Assembly (NCBI GenBank): GCA_905221115.1
Contig: CAJNBX010000004.1
Coordinates: 1-64,000 of the forward strand
DNA: 64,000 bases
Source: a bacterium
GTDB taxonomy: Bacteria > Bacillota > Bacilli > Lactobacillales > Streptococcaceae
Direction: 5' to 3'
The translations under genes and the position numbers were made by a program. Below the pieces are notes generated by a model. The model was given only the letters and a program-made list of their open reading frames with translations. It had not been told where the DNA came from and did no database searches. Positions 33,259-41,326 of the stretch are shown one piece after another. Position 1 is the stretch's first letter; each line of letters starts with the position of its first letter.

Positions 33259-34467
33259 CTATTTTTCTAGTAACCAATCTATGATATTTTTCTTCTCAAT
33301 ACCATTGTAATTGGCTGTTGGCTGAATCGTATCCATTGTTAATAGATATTTAGGGAATTGATCTTTAATGGCTTCTAGTGGTCTAAGTTCTCTTTCTAGT
33401 GTCTCAGGAGCAAGTGTTGTTTCACTGACTTGATAATAAGCGTAGTGACCAAGATCAGTTACAACAACAAAATCAACCTCATACTTATCTAAATTACCAA
33501 CATATACTTGTGAATATCTACGTCTCAATTCCAAATATACAATATTTTCCAAGATATGCCCAATATCTTCTTTGTGGTCTGGTAATAAGAGATGTCGTAA
33601 ACCTAAATCAACGGGATAGTATTTTTCTAAGCGTTGCAATAATGCTCTACCTTTTACATCAAAACGTGGAACGGAATAAAAAAGTAAACTATCTGTCAAA
33701 GTTGTCAAATAATTTTCCAAAGTATTATGGGAGATTGAAACATTTTGGCTAACTAGGGTATTGCGAATCTTATTTGTTGATATTAAGCTACCTGTACTAC
33801 TGAGAAGGGTTCGGACAATGCGCTCAATAATAGTAGGATTTGGATTTCCCAATCTAGTGACAATATCATTTAACAGTATGGAGTTATATATTCCTCTGAG
33901 ATAGTCAATTTTTTCATCGTAAGATGATGTTTGTAATAAGTAAGGGAAAGCACTAAAAAGATAATTGTTAAAAATTTCTGTTGTATTCAGATTCTCTGTG
34001 AGAGATTGACCTGATAGGTATTCTTCAAATGATAAAGGAAGAACTTCTATCTCAACATACCGACCAGTCAAGTTTGTTGCTAATTGGCTACTCATAAAGT
34101 AGGCGTTGGATCCAGTCAAATAGAGATCTACATTTGGCAAGATGAATAGACTATCTGCTACCAGTTCAAATTTTTCAACATGTTGAATTTCATCTAAAAA
34201 GATATAGTATGTTTTTTCCTCAACTAATCGCTCTTTTATATAAGCGAATAATGTTTGAAAATGTCGAAATTCATAGTAACTCAGATCTTCAAAATTGATG
34301 GATATAATCTGATTCTCGTCTACTCCAGTTGCTAGTAACTCTTCTTTATAGAGTTGAAAGAGAACAGATTTACCAGCTCGTCTAACTCCACTCACAACTT
34401 TAATGATTTGGCGGTCACGATGTCTTCTTAAAAAGTCTAAATAATGTGGTCTTTTAATATAGTTCAT
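33259..34467 (-). CDS. AAA_14/DUF4143-family ATPase
   Basis: Start at 34467 behind GAGGTAACT; 402 aa. It has an N-terminal AAA_14 P-loop domain (~15-145: Walker A VSGVRRAGKSVLF, Walker B YYIFLDEIQHV, then LTGSNAYFMSS). The C-terminal DUF4143 domain (~200-360) holds the PD-(D/E)xK-like signature region EVDFVV near LENIVYLELRRR. This family is frequent in bacteria and archaea, often near mobile DNA; its function is unknown. Full length and intact despite the decayed surroundings, so it may still be under selection. Confidence 0.88.
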   Translation of the reverse strand: MNYIKRPHYLDFLRRHRDRQIIKVVSGVRRAGKSVLFQLYKEELLATGVDENQIISINFEDLSYYEFRHFQTLFAYIKERLVEEKTYYIFLDEIQHVEKFELVADSLFILPNVDLYLTGSNAYFMSSQLATNLTGRYVEIEVLPLSFEEYLSGQSLTENLNTTEIFNNYLFSAFPYLLQTSSYDEKIDYLRGIYNSILLNDIVTRLGNPNPTIIERIVRTLLSSTGSLISTNKIRNTLVSQNVSISHNTLENYLTTLTDSLLFYSVPRFDVKGRALLQRLEKYYPVDLGLRHLLLPDHKEDIGHILENIVYLELRRRYSQVYVGNLDKYEVDFVVVTDLGHYAYYQVSETTLAPETLERELRPLEAIKDQFPKYLLTMDTIQPTANYNGIEKKNIIDWLLEK

Positions 34468-34669
34468 AATAGTTACCTCACAGATAGTATAATACAAACA
34501 AATATTATTTTCAAATATTTAGAAATAATATTTAATTTATTTGATTATTTCTAAGTGTTTAGAAATAACATCTTGCACTATTTAAATATCTTCAGGATAG
34601 AAAAAGAAATTGTCCAGGAACGAAGAAACTGTATATTTGTTGTTCAACTGTACATCATCTTTGTGATAC

Positions 34670-34834
34670 ATTAGATCGTATTTCTCAACTACATAAGCTC
34701 TGAAAACTAAAAAGTGATAACCCTTTGATAACCTCTTGATTTTCAAAAGGATTATATATGTAAATATTGAGGATTTATATCTTAAAATTACTTGATTTTA
34801 GTGATAATTTACCATAAATATAATAATGTAGAAA
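34670..34834. repeat. Right-end copy homologous to element 1
   Basis: Matches 19795-19959 with scattered differences: CTCAACTACATAAGCTC, GTGATAACCCTTTGATAACC (34714-34733) and GATAATTTACCATAAATAT just before the att site. It marks the former right end of an element of the same family as element 1. Confidence 0.85.
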
Positions 34835-34885
34835 AAACTAGGTCTTAAAAAAGCTCGTAAAGCTTCACAATTTAGTAAACGTTAA
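34835..34885 (+). repeat. Attachment site E (most diverged rpsI 3' end)
   Basis: Encodes [20 protein letters not shown] with several synonymous changes (GCTTCACAATTTAGTAAACGT). It is followed by the same terminator block as site C. Confidence 0.8.
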
Positions 34886-34908
34886 TTCGAGAGAATTACT
34901 ATACTTAC

Positions 34909-34938
34909 AAAGAGCACCTTTCGGGGTGTTCTTTTTGT
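34909..34938 (+). terminator. Terminator after site E
   Basis: AAAGAGCACC / GGTGTTCTTT with T run, nearly identical to 28964-28992. Confidence 0.8.
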
Positions 34939-35026
34939 ACTTTCTTAATAAATTGGTGCAATTGACACAGTTGTTGCGACTTGAGTCGCTTACAAATGTA
35001 GCTGCAACATGACGAAGTCAGTTGCC

Positions 35027-35086
35027 TCAAAACGTTAATCAATACGATACTATCAACGTTTCAAAGCACTCGAAAGTTTACCTTAT
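35027..35086 (+). repeat. Attachment/left-end fragment F of an element 2-type element
   Basis: TCAAAACGTTAATCAATACG...TTTCAAAGCACT then CGAAAGTTTACCTTATT. It matches the end of site B and the first bases of element 2 (20017-20058) with few changes. No rpsI coding part remains upstream of it. Confidence 0.8.
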
Positions 35087-35440
35087 TGTTTCTTTTTATA
35101 CTCTTAAGAAATCAAAAGCAATATAAGTTGTCAGCTCTTTATTACAAAAACATTAATTAGAATTCTAGCATTATCTTCAGTCTAAAATCAGTATTTTGAG
35201 TTGTACGAGATCAGTTTTCGAATTTGCTCTTTGAATTTTGTCTAGTCTTACTTCATTTTCCCCTGAAGTTAAGTTTTTACTCAGAATCATTAGTTAAAAA
35301 GGAAAAAGAACGCGTTTTCATCTTTGAGTTTGAAGTTTATAAAATAGGCTAAATGTGCTGAAATTTAGATATTACAGACAAAATAAAATTTTTAAAAGCT
35401 ACAGAGAAACATGGTATAATGTAACTAAAGGAGGTAGCAT

Positions 35441-35617
35441 ATGTCCTTAGATATAGATAAAGAAAAGATGACAATCATGGGAGTAGCTTTTGAAAACTGA
35501 TCCGTTTTTAAGAGTGTTTGGTATGCTTTAAGTACAAATATGATTGAAGGATGGCAACCTACGGTTAGTGATGTTGAAAAATTACGAGATGAAGCTCTTG
35601 ATCTGGGGATGGCTTAG
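35441..35617 (+). pseudogene. Inactivated Fic-associated antitoxin-like gene
   Basis: Extended -10 TGGTATAAT at 35412 and AAAGGAGGT precede an ATG at 35441. The frame MSLDIDKEKMTIMGVAFEN is cut by TGA at 35498-35500 but continues in the same frame to a TAG at 35615 (TNMIEGWQPTVSDVEKLRDEAL). It lies immediately before a Fic-protein fragment, as VbhA-like antitoxins do. Assignment from position and general look. Confidence 0.5.
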
Positions 35618-35624
35618 TGAAGCG

Positions 35625-35831
35625 TAATGTTATGATTCTTATGACTATATTGATCCAGATAATTTATATACCTATCCGGGTTCTTCAGTTCTAAGAAATA
35701 AGCAGGAAGAACGAGATGAGCAAAAAGCACGCGAGCTTGAATATCGTATGATTGCTAGTAAGAGTTTGAAATTATATATCAATCCTATCTTAGTTAATAG
35801 TTTAAAAGAGGTTTGTTTCACAACTACATAA
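35625..35831 (+). pseudogene. N-terminal fragment of a Fic (AMPylation) toxin
   Basis: The frame reads YDYIDPDNLYTYPGSSVLRN with KQEERDEQKARELEYRM and KSLKLYINP. YPG-S-VLRNK is typical for the N-terminus of Fic proteins. The Fic catalytic motif HPFxxGNGR is missing, and the reading frame runs into right-end sequence. Confidence 0.65.
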
Positions 35832-35958
35832 GCTTAGAAAGGTTGAAAAGGGATAACTCTTTAATAACATCTTGATTTGTTAAAAGATATTTTGTCCACT
35901 ACATTTTTTCAATTGAGTATTATTTGTCATAGATAGAACATTGCATTCAGAATAACGA

Positions 35959-35992
35959 AAAACGCATCAAAAATGGTGCGTTCTGTTTTTGT
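35959..35992. terminator. Terminator at the chromosomal border of the accretion
   Basis: AACGCATCA / TGGTGCGTT (one mismatch) followed by CTGTTTTT, just before the GH31 gene. Confidence 0.7.
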
Positions 35993-36017
35993 GCTACCAT
36001 AAAAGGAGGGAAACAAA

Positions 36018-38231
36018 TTGAAAATTTTTAAGGGAGAGTTTTATCGCATCTCTGTATTAACAGACAAGCTAGTAAGGTTAGAATACTCTCAAACTGGAAG
36101 TTTTGAGGATAGAACGACACAACTTATCTATAATAGAGATTTTGGTCAAGTTTCGTTAGATTATATCGAGACATCAAACGTACTAGATATTATGACGGAC
36201 TATTTTCATCTGCACTTTAATAAAGGAGAATTTAACGCCGAAAATTTATTTATAGAATTAAAAGGAAATTTTGCCGTATATGGTAGTCGCTGGTATTTTG
36301 GTGAATCTATTGAAACGTTAAAAGGAACAGCTCGGACTCTGGATAAGGCAGATGGAGCAATCTCGTTAGAAGATGGAATTATTAGCCGAAATGGTATAGC
36401 CTTATTGGATGATTCTCAAGGATTTATTTGGGATGAACAGTCTGGTTATATTGAGAGAGAAAATCAAATTGACCTGTATTTCTTTGCCTATGGGCATGAT
36501 TATAGAGGAGCAATCAGAGACTTTTACCATTTGACTGGTTCAACACCCTTGTTGCCAAGATATGCTTTAGGGAATTGGTGGAGTAGATATTGGCCTTATA
36601 CGTCGGATGAATACTTGGATTTAATAGACAGATTTAAAACAGAGAAAATTCCATTATCTATCGGTGTGTTAGATATGGATTGGCATATAACTGACATTCC
36701 AGCCCGTTTTGGAAGTGGCTGGACAGGATATAGTTGGAATAAAAACTTAATACCTAATCCAGAACAGTTATTGCAACAACTTCATGATAGAAAGTTAAAA
36801 CTTTCCTTAAATGTTCATCCTGCTGATGGTATACGGGCTTATGAAGAAGCTTATCCTCAAGTTGCCAAACGATTGGGGTTAAATGTAGAATTAGAGGAAC
36901 CTGCTATTTTTGATTTTTTTAATCCATCTTTTAGAGAATCCTACTTTAAAGATGTTCATTATAAGCTAGAAAAGCAGGGAGTAGATTTTTGGTGGATTGA
37001 CTGGCAACAAGGGACTCAAGGTATGTTGGATCCACTGTGGCTTTTAAACCATTATCACTATCAGGATAGTTGTAAAAATGCAGAAGGTGGTTTGATTTTA
37101 TCAAGATATGCAGGTCCTGGTAGTCATCGCTACCCTGTTGGTTTTTCAGGAGATACTATTATTAGTTGGAATTCCTTAAGATTTCAACCTTATTTTACAG
37201 CGACAGCATCTAATATCGGTTATAGTTGGTGGAGTCATGATATCGGTGGACACATGCTGGGGGATTATGACGAAGAGCTACAAACTAGATGGCTACAGTT
37301 TGGCGTTTTTAGTCCGATAACTCGCTTACATAGTTCTAGAAGTCCCTTTAATAGTAAAGAACCTTGGTTTTTTTCAGAAACAACATCTAAGATTATGAAG
37401 AAATACCTTCGTTTGAGACATCAGATGATTCCATATCTATATACCATGAATGTAAAGACACATGAGGAAGGTGCCCCTTTAATCAGCCCAATGTACTATT
37501 TCTACCCAGAGAATGATGAGAGCTATAATGTTCCAAATCAATACTTTTTTGGAACAGAATTGATGGTGGCTCCCGTTGTAGAAAAGATGGATTTGGCATT
37601 CCAATCTGCAAAAGTAGATGTATGGTTCCCTGAAGGTGAATGGTATGACTTCTTTTCAGAGAAAAAATATACAGGTGGTGTGAAGTTAAGTGTTTATAGA
37701 GACATTTCGACTATACCTGTGTTTGCAAAAAGTGGTGCAATTATTCCCTTGGTTGGTTCAGAGATAGGTATGGGTGTTGATTTACCTGAAGTTGTAGATT
37801 GGTATGTATTCCCAGGTAAACAACATTCTTTTGAAATGATTGAAGATCAAAATGGTCAAAGATATAAAACAAGATTATCAATCGATTGGGAAATGGGAAT
37901 GGTAGAGTTAGCATTACAAGGAGATTCTAGTATCGTTCCAAGCAATAGAAAACATAGAATTCATTTTAAAGGAACGAGTGTGTCTATGATTGAATTGCCA
38001 AATAAGAATGATACAGCTAATTTTGAATGTAAAGATAATAAAACAACATCTCTAAATGACGAAGTTTTTAGACTACTAAAGACGGCTTCTCTTCCATATG
38101 AATTAAAAGATAGATTGTTAAATCAATTCATCAATGCCAAAAATTCTCATGACTTAATGAATATCTTGCATCATCAGGATAAGGAATTGAGAGGGCGTTT
38201 GTTGGAAATGATATTTACTAGCGAAAACTAA
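36018..38231 (+). CDS. Glycoside hydrolase family 31 enzyme (alpha-glucosidase/xylosidase type)
   Basis: TTG start, placed by the strong AAAGGAGGG eight bases upstream; 737 aa, cytoplasmic (no signal peptide). An N-terminal beta-sandwich (~1-150) is followed by a (beta/alpha)8 barrel. The nucleophile is Asp328 in FWWIDWQQG and the acid/base Asp379 in FSGDTII. RPFNSKEPW-like and YLYTMN segments and a C-terminal beta domain follow; residues ~660-737 form an extra helical tail. GH31 enzymes release alpha-linked glucose, xylose or other sugars. The substrate is not deducible; the WIDWQQG variant differs from the common WIDMNE of alpha-glucosidases. It stands alone, without transporter genes beside it. 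Confidence 0.88.
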   Translation: MKIFKGEFYRISVLTDKLVRLEYSQTGSFEDRTTQLIYNRDFGQVSLDYIETSNVLDIMTDYFHLHFNKGEFNAENLFIELKGNFAVYGSRWYFGESIETLKGTARTLDKADGAISLEDGIISRNGIALLDDSQGFIWDEQSGYIERENQIDLYFFAYGHDYRGAIRDFYHLTGSTPLLPRYALGNWWSRYWPYTSDEYLDLIDRFKTEKIPLSIGVLDMDWHITDIPARFGSGWTGYSWNKNLIPNPEQLLQQLHDRKLKLSLNVHPADGIRAYEEAYPQVAKRLGLNVELEEPAIFDFFNPSFRESYFKDVHYKLEKQGVDFWWIDWQQGTQGMLDPLWLLNHYHYQDSCKNAEGGLILSRYAGPGSHRYPVGFSGDTIISWNSLRFQPYFTATASNIGYSWWSHDIGGHMLGDYDEELQTRWLQFGVFSPITRLHSSRSPFNSKEPWFFSETTSKIMKKYLRLRHQMIPYLYTMNVKTHEEGAPLISPMYYFYPENDESYNVPNQYFFGTELMVAPVVEKMDLAFQSAKVDVWFPEGEWYDFFSEKKYTGGVKLSVYRDISTIPVFAKSGAIIPLVGSEIGMGVDLPEVVDWYVFPGKQHSFEMIEDQNGQRYKTRLSIDWEMGMVELALQGDSSIVPSNRKHRIHFKGTSVSMIELPNKNDTANFECKDNKTTSLNDEVFRLLKTASLPYELKDRLLNQFINAKNSHDLMNILHHQDKELRGRLLEMIFTSEN

Positions 38232-38390
38232 TTGAGACATTTCGTACACAATTTCTATTATTTAATTGCTAATTATTTATTTTTTAATGTGTAATAGTTT
38301 TACATCTCTATGCTTATTGACTTGTATTTTAGTAATTACAAGTTTGGCATAGGGATGTTTTTTGTTTACTGAAGAGGAAAGGATAATATT
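38232..38390. other. Intergenic sequence after the GH31 gene
   Basis: No gene seen. A long partly complementary pair (CCTATGC-like words around 38308 and 38345) could be a weak terminator. Confidence 0.35.
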
Positions 38391-38391
38391 A

Positions 38392-38534
38392 AATAAAAAT
38401 CAAAAAGCAAACTAGGAAGCTAGCTGCAGGTTGCTCAAAATACTGTTTTGAGGTTGTAGATAAGGCTGACGAAGTCAGTCACATATATACGGTAAGGCGA
38501 CGCTGACGTGGTTTGAAGAGATTTTCGAAGAGAA
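38392..38534. repeat. RUP-like dispersed repeat, copy 2
   Basis: Opposite orientation to copy 1: AAATCAAAAAGCAAACTAGG at the start, GAAGAGATTTTCGAAGAG at the end, with TGCTCAAAATACTGTTTTG inside. The ends have changed (no perfect GAGTA). Confidence 0.75.
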
Positions 38535-38734
38535 TGAAGAGGAAAGGATAAGTATGTTTCAAGGTTTGAAACATTTTTAAACTAAACAAGAGCAAATTTT
38601 TAAAGGTGATTTTTCAAAGTAACTTTCGCTTGCCTGACCGAAGTGAAAGTTAGTCTGAAATGGATTTTTATGGTGGAATTAAGTATGAGACGTTAGATTT
38701 TTTCAGAAAATTTTCTAAAAGAAATAGGATTTGT

Positions 38735-38763
38735 TTGACATTTATTTGAAAATTCTGTAAAAT
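38735..38763 (+). promoter_or_regulatory. Promoter of the peptide transporter gene
   Basis: TTGACA (38735-38740), 17-bp spacer, TAAAAT (38758-38763), 31 bases before the start codon. Confidence 0.8.
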
Positions 38764-38793
38764 GAATTATTATATCGTTCAAGGAGAATATAT

Positions 38794-40266
38794 ATGGAAA
38801 AACAGAAAACATTTTTTGGACATCCTATGGGCTTGTCCACCCTCTTCTTTACAGAGATGTGGGAACGCTTTTCTTACTATGGGATGCGAGCTATCCTACT
38901 TTACTATATGTACTATAGCGTGCAAGATGGTGGATTGGGAATGGATAAGACCACGGCTGCATCGGTTATGGCGATTTATGGCTCACTGGTATTTTTGTCC
39001 TCGGTTATCGGTGGTTTTGTCAGTGACCGTATTTTAGGAAGTCGTAAGACTGTCTTTTACGGTGGGATTCTGATTATGCTAGGGCATATTGCTTTGGCAA
39101 CACCTTTTGGACAAATAGCTCTCTATCTTTCTATTGCCTTGATTATCTTTGGAACTGGATTTTTAAAACCCAATATCTCAGATATGGTGGGGGGAATTTA
39201 TGAGAAAGAGGATGATAGACGGGATGCAGGTTTTAGTATCTTTGTCTTTGGTATTAACTTAGGTGCCTTCGTCGCCCCTTATTTAGTAGGTTATCTAGGT
39301 CAGGAAGTCAATTTCCATCTAGGTTTCTCATTAGCTGCCATTGGGATGTTCTTTGGTCTGGTGAAGTATGTTTTAGATGGGAAGAAATACCTGCCTGAAT
39401 CAAGTCTTTACCCTACTGATCCACTTTCACAGAAGGACCGGCAGACCTTGATTAAACGCTTGCTGATTACACTTGTCATGGTTATTCTTGTGGTTATAGG
39501 TTTAGTCTTTACTCACCAGTTTAACGTGGATATGATTGTTAATATCTTTACAGTAATTGCGGTAATCATTCCAATCTACTATTTCTTCAAAATTTTATCT
39601 AGTCAGAAAATAACTGCTACTGAGAGATCCCGAGTATTTGCCTACATTCCTTTATTTATCGCTGGAGTACTCTTCTGGTCTATTGAGGAGCAGGGGTCTG
39701 TTGTTCTCGCTCTATTTGCGGATGATCAAACTCGACTTTACTTTAATGTATTTGGAAATCAAATTCATTTCCCATCTAGCTTTTTCCAAAGTATCAATCC
39801 ACTTTTCATTATGATTTATGTGCCGATTTTTGCATGGTTGTGGGGGAAAATGGGTAAAAAGCAACCGTCCTCTTCTAAGAAATTTGCTTACGGTTTATTA
39901 GCAGCAGGTTTATCCTTCTTGTGGATGATGTTACCAGGGATGCTCTTTGGGACAGATGTTAAGGTCAGTCCTTTCTGGTTGATTATGAGTTGGGCTATTG
40001 TGATTGTGGGGGAAATGTTGATTTCGCCGATTGGTCTATCAGTCACTACTAAGCTAGCACCAAAATCCTTCCAAGCACAAATGATGTCTATCTGGTTCTT
40101 GAGTAATGCAGCTGCCCAAGCTATCAATGCTCAAATTGTAAAATTTTATACAAGCGAAACTGAAGTGGCTTACTATGGAATTGTTGGAGGAATTACGATT
40201 GTATTCGGTATTATCTTACTCTTCTACGTTCCACGTATTGAAAAACTAATGTCTGGTATCAAATAG
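38794..40266 (+). CDS. dtpT: Di-/tripeptide:proton symporter (POT family, DtpT-like)
   Basis: A 490-aa integral membrane protein with the 12-14 helix layout of the proton-dependent oligopeptide transporter family. The signatures are in place: the N-terminal EMWERFSYYGMRAIL (ExxERFxYY proton-coupling motif), GGxxADR-like GGFVSDRILGSRK and the central FYLxINLG-type FGINLGAF. It imports di- and tripeptides using the proton gradient. Single-gene unit: own promoter upstream, and RUP-like repeat downstream. Confidence 0.92.
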   Translation: MEKQKTFFGHPMGLSTLFFTEMWERFSYYGMRAILLYYMYYSVQDGGLGMDKTTAASVMAIYGSLVFLSSVIGGFVSDRILGSRKTVFYGGILIMLGHIALATPFGQIALYLSIALIIFGTGFLKPNISDMVGGIYEKEDDRRDAGFSIFVFGINLGAFVAPYLVGYLGQEVNFHLGFSLAAIGMFFGLVKYVLDGKKYLPESSLYPTDPLSQKDRQTLIKRLLITLVMVILVVIGLVFTHQFNVDMIVNIFTVIAVIIPIYYFFKILSSQKITATERSRVFAYIPLFIAGVLFWSIEEQGSVVLALFADDQTRLYFNVFGNQIHFPSSFFQSINPLFIMIYVPIFAWLWGKMGKKQPSSSKKFAYGLLAAGLSFLWMMLPGMLFGTDVKVSPFWLIMSWAIVIVGEMLISPIGLSVTTKLAPKSFQAQMMSIWFLSNAAAQAINAQIVKFYTSETEVAYYGIVGGITIVFGIILLFYVPRIEKLMSGIK

Positions 40267-40370
40267 AGAAAAACTGGAATTTCTGTAGGGATTTTAAAAG
40301 TTAGATCCATTATTTATTCAAAGGATTTAGTTCTGTATTGTATAGGGCTAGGTCCTTTTAGTTTGATTAA

Positions 40371-40473
40371 TACTCTTCGAAAATCTCTTCAAACCGCGTC
40401 AACGTCGCCTTGCCGTACTCAAGTACAGCCTGCGGCTAGTTTCCTAGTTTGCTCTTTGATTTTCATTGAGTAT
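40371..40473. repeat. RUP-like dispersed repeat, copy 3
   Basis: TACTCTTCGAAAATCTC to TTTTCATTGAGTA, same orientation as copy 1 and about the same length (103 bp). Confidence 0.8.
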
Positions 40474-40531
40474 AAAACTCACGATGTTTATGATATTCCT
40501 AGTAGACAACCGTCCACTTTTTTTATATAAT

Positions 40532-40558
40532 AAAACTAAACCATATTGGTTTAGTTTT
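40532..40558. promoter_or_regulatory. Perfect palindrome upstream of the LexA-like gene
   Basis: AAAACTAAACCA-TAT-TGGTTTAGTTTT, 12-bp arms, 78 bases before the regulator gene. Operator for the S24 repressor or terminator of upstream transcription; the lack of a T run favours an operator. Confidence 0.55.
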
Positions 40559-40636
40559 AAAAATATGACTTCAAGCATCGATTAGTCTTTCTAAGGGAGA
40601 TAATGTCCATTAAATCATCATAATAGGAGGTGAAGT

Positions 40637-41323
40637 ATGTATCAGCCAGAAAAATTAAAGGCTCGGAGGAAAGAGTTAAAACTGACACAGAAGGAAATTG
40701 CAGAGCAACTTGGGATTAGTTTCCAGGCTTACTCGGCTTGGGAACGTGGAGTCAAGGAACCGTCCAAGGAGAAGGTTGCTCAGCTAGAAGGTATCCTAAA
40801 GGTCGCAAAAGGGTATTTCACCCAAATTGAGATTGTCCGTCTCTACAATAGTCTCTCCAAACAAGGGAAGGAAAAGGTTGTTCTCTATGCTCGCAATCTG
40901 ACTCAAGAGGAACAAGCTCAGAAAGTGATGACCATGCCAGAGCGCCTCTATGAGTACCGTGTTTATGAACGCATGTCAGCAGGGATTGGGGCTTCGGTCT
41001 ACGATGATCAGAATTTTGATACGGTTTACTTTAATGAGGAGTTGGCTCATGATTTTGCGTCATGGGTGTCTGGGGACTCCATGGAACCTAAATATCAAAA
41101 TGGTTCAGTGGCACTGATTCGAGAGACAGGATTTGACTATGACGGGGCGGTTTATGCAGTGGTTTGCAACAACCAGACCTATATCAAACGGGTCTATCGA
41201 GAGGAGAATGGATTGCGTCTGGTCTCTATAAATCCTAAATACAAGGATATTTTCATCTCCTATGAGGAAGATCCTCGGATTGTTGGCATTATCGTTGGGA
41301 ACTTTGTGCCGATGGAGGGCTAG
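40637..41323 (+). CDS. LexA-like XRE/S24 repressor (HdiR/UmuD-type)
   Basis: A 228-aa protein behind AGGAGGTG. It has an N-terminal XRE helix-turn-helix (~6-60: LTQKEIAEQLGISFQAYSAWERG) and a C-terminal S24 peptidase domain with an intact self-cleavage apparatus: cleavage pair Ala115-Gly116, Ser148 in SGDSMEP and Lys184 in YIKRVY. RecA-stimulated self-cleavage would release repression after DNA damage. It is the first gene of a four-gene operon with a Y-family polymerase, so the cassette is probably an SOS-type damage response. The protein may also act in a UmuD-like way. Confidence 0.9.
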   Translation: MYQPEKLKARRKELKLTQKEIAEQLGISFQAYSAWERGVKEPSKEKVAQLEGILKVAKGYFTQIEIVRLYNSLSKQGKEKVVLYARNLTQEEQAQKVMTMPERLYEYRVYERMSAGIGASVYDDQNFDTVYFNEELAHDFASWVSGDSMEPKYQNGSVALIRETGFDYDGAVYAVVCNNQTYIKRVYREENGLRLVSINPKYKDIFISYEEDPRIVGIIVGNFVPMEG

Positions 41324-41326
41324 TCA

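Larger units (their letters stand above)
32439..34834. mobile_element. Element 4: decayed, apparently chimeric element
   Basis: Left end: a truncated integrase related to element 2. Right end (34670-34834): ~165 bp homologous to the right end of element 1. Between them lies one intact gene, a DUF4143-type ATPase. The mixture suggests deletion or recombination between two former elements. Confidence 0.7.
34939..36000. other. Graveyard of integrative-element fragments
   Basis: No intact gene. Contains an att/left-end fragment (35027-35086), a dead Fic antitoxin/toxin pair (35441-35831), a degenerate right end (35815-35880) and a terminator (35959-35992). The stretch 35090-35400 shows nothing recognisable. 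Confidence 0.7.

Noticed and set aside
34835..34885. Site E as the original chromosomal end of rpsI
   Set aside because: More element debris (fragment F, Fic remains, a degenerate right end) follows it, and its codons differ from the resident gene, so it is more likely an old imported end; this cannot be settled without an empty-site genome.
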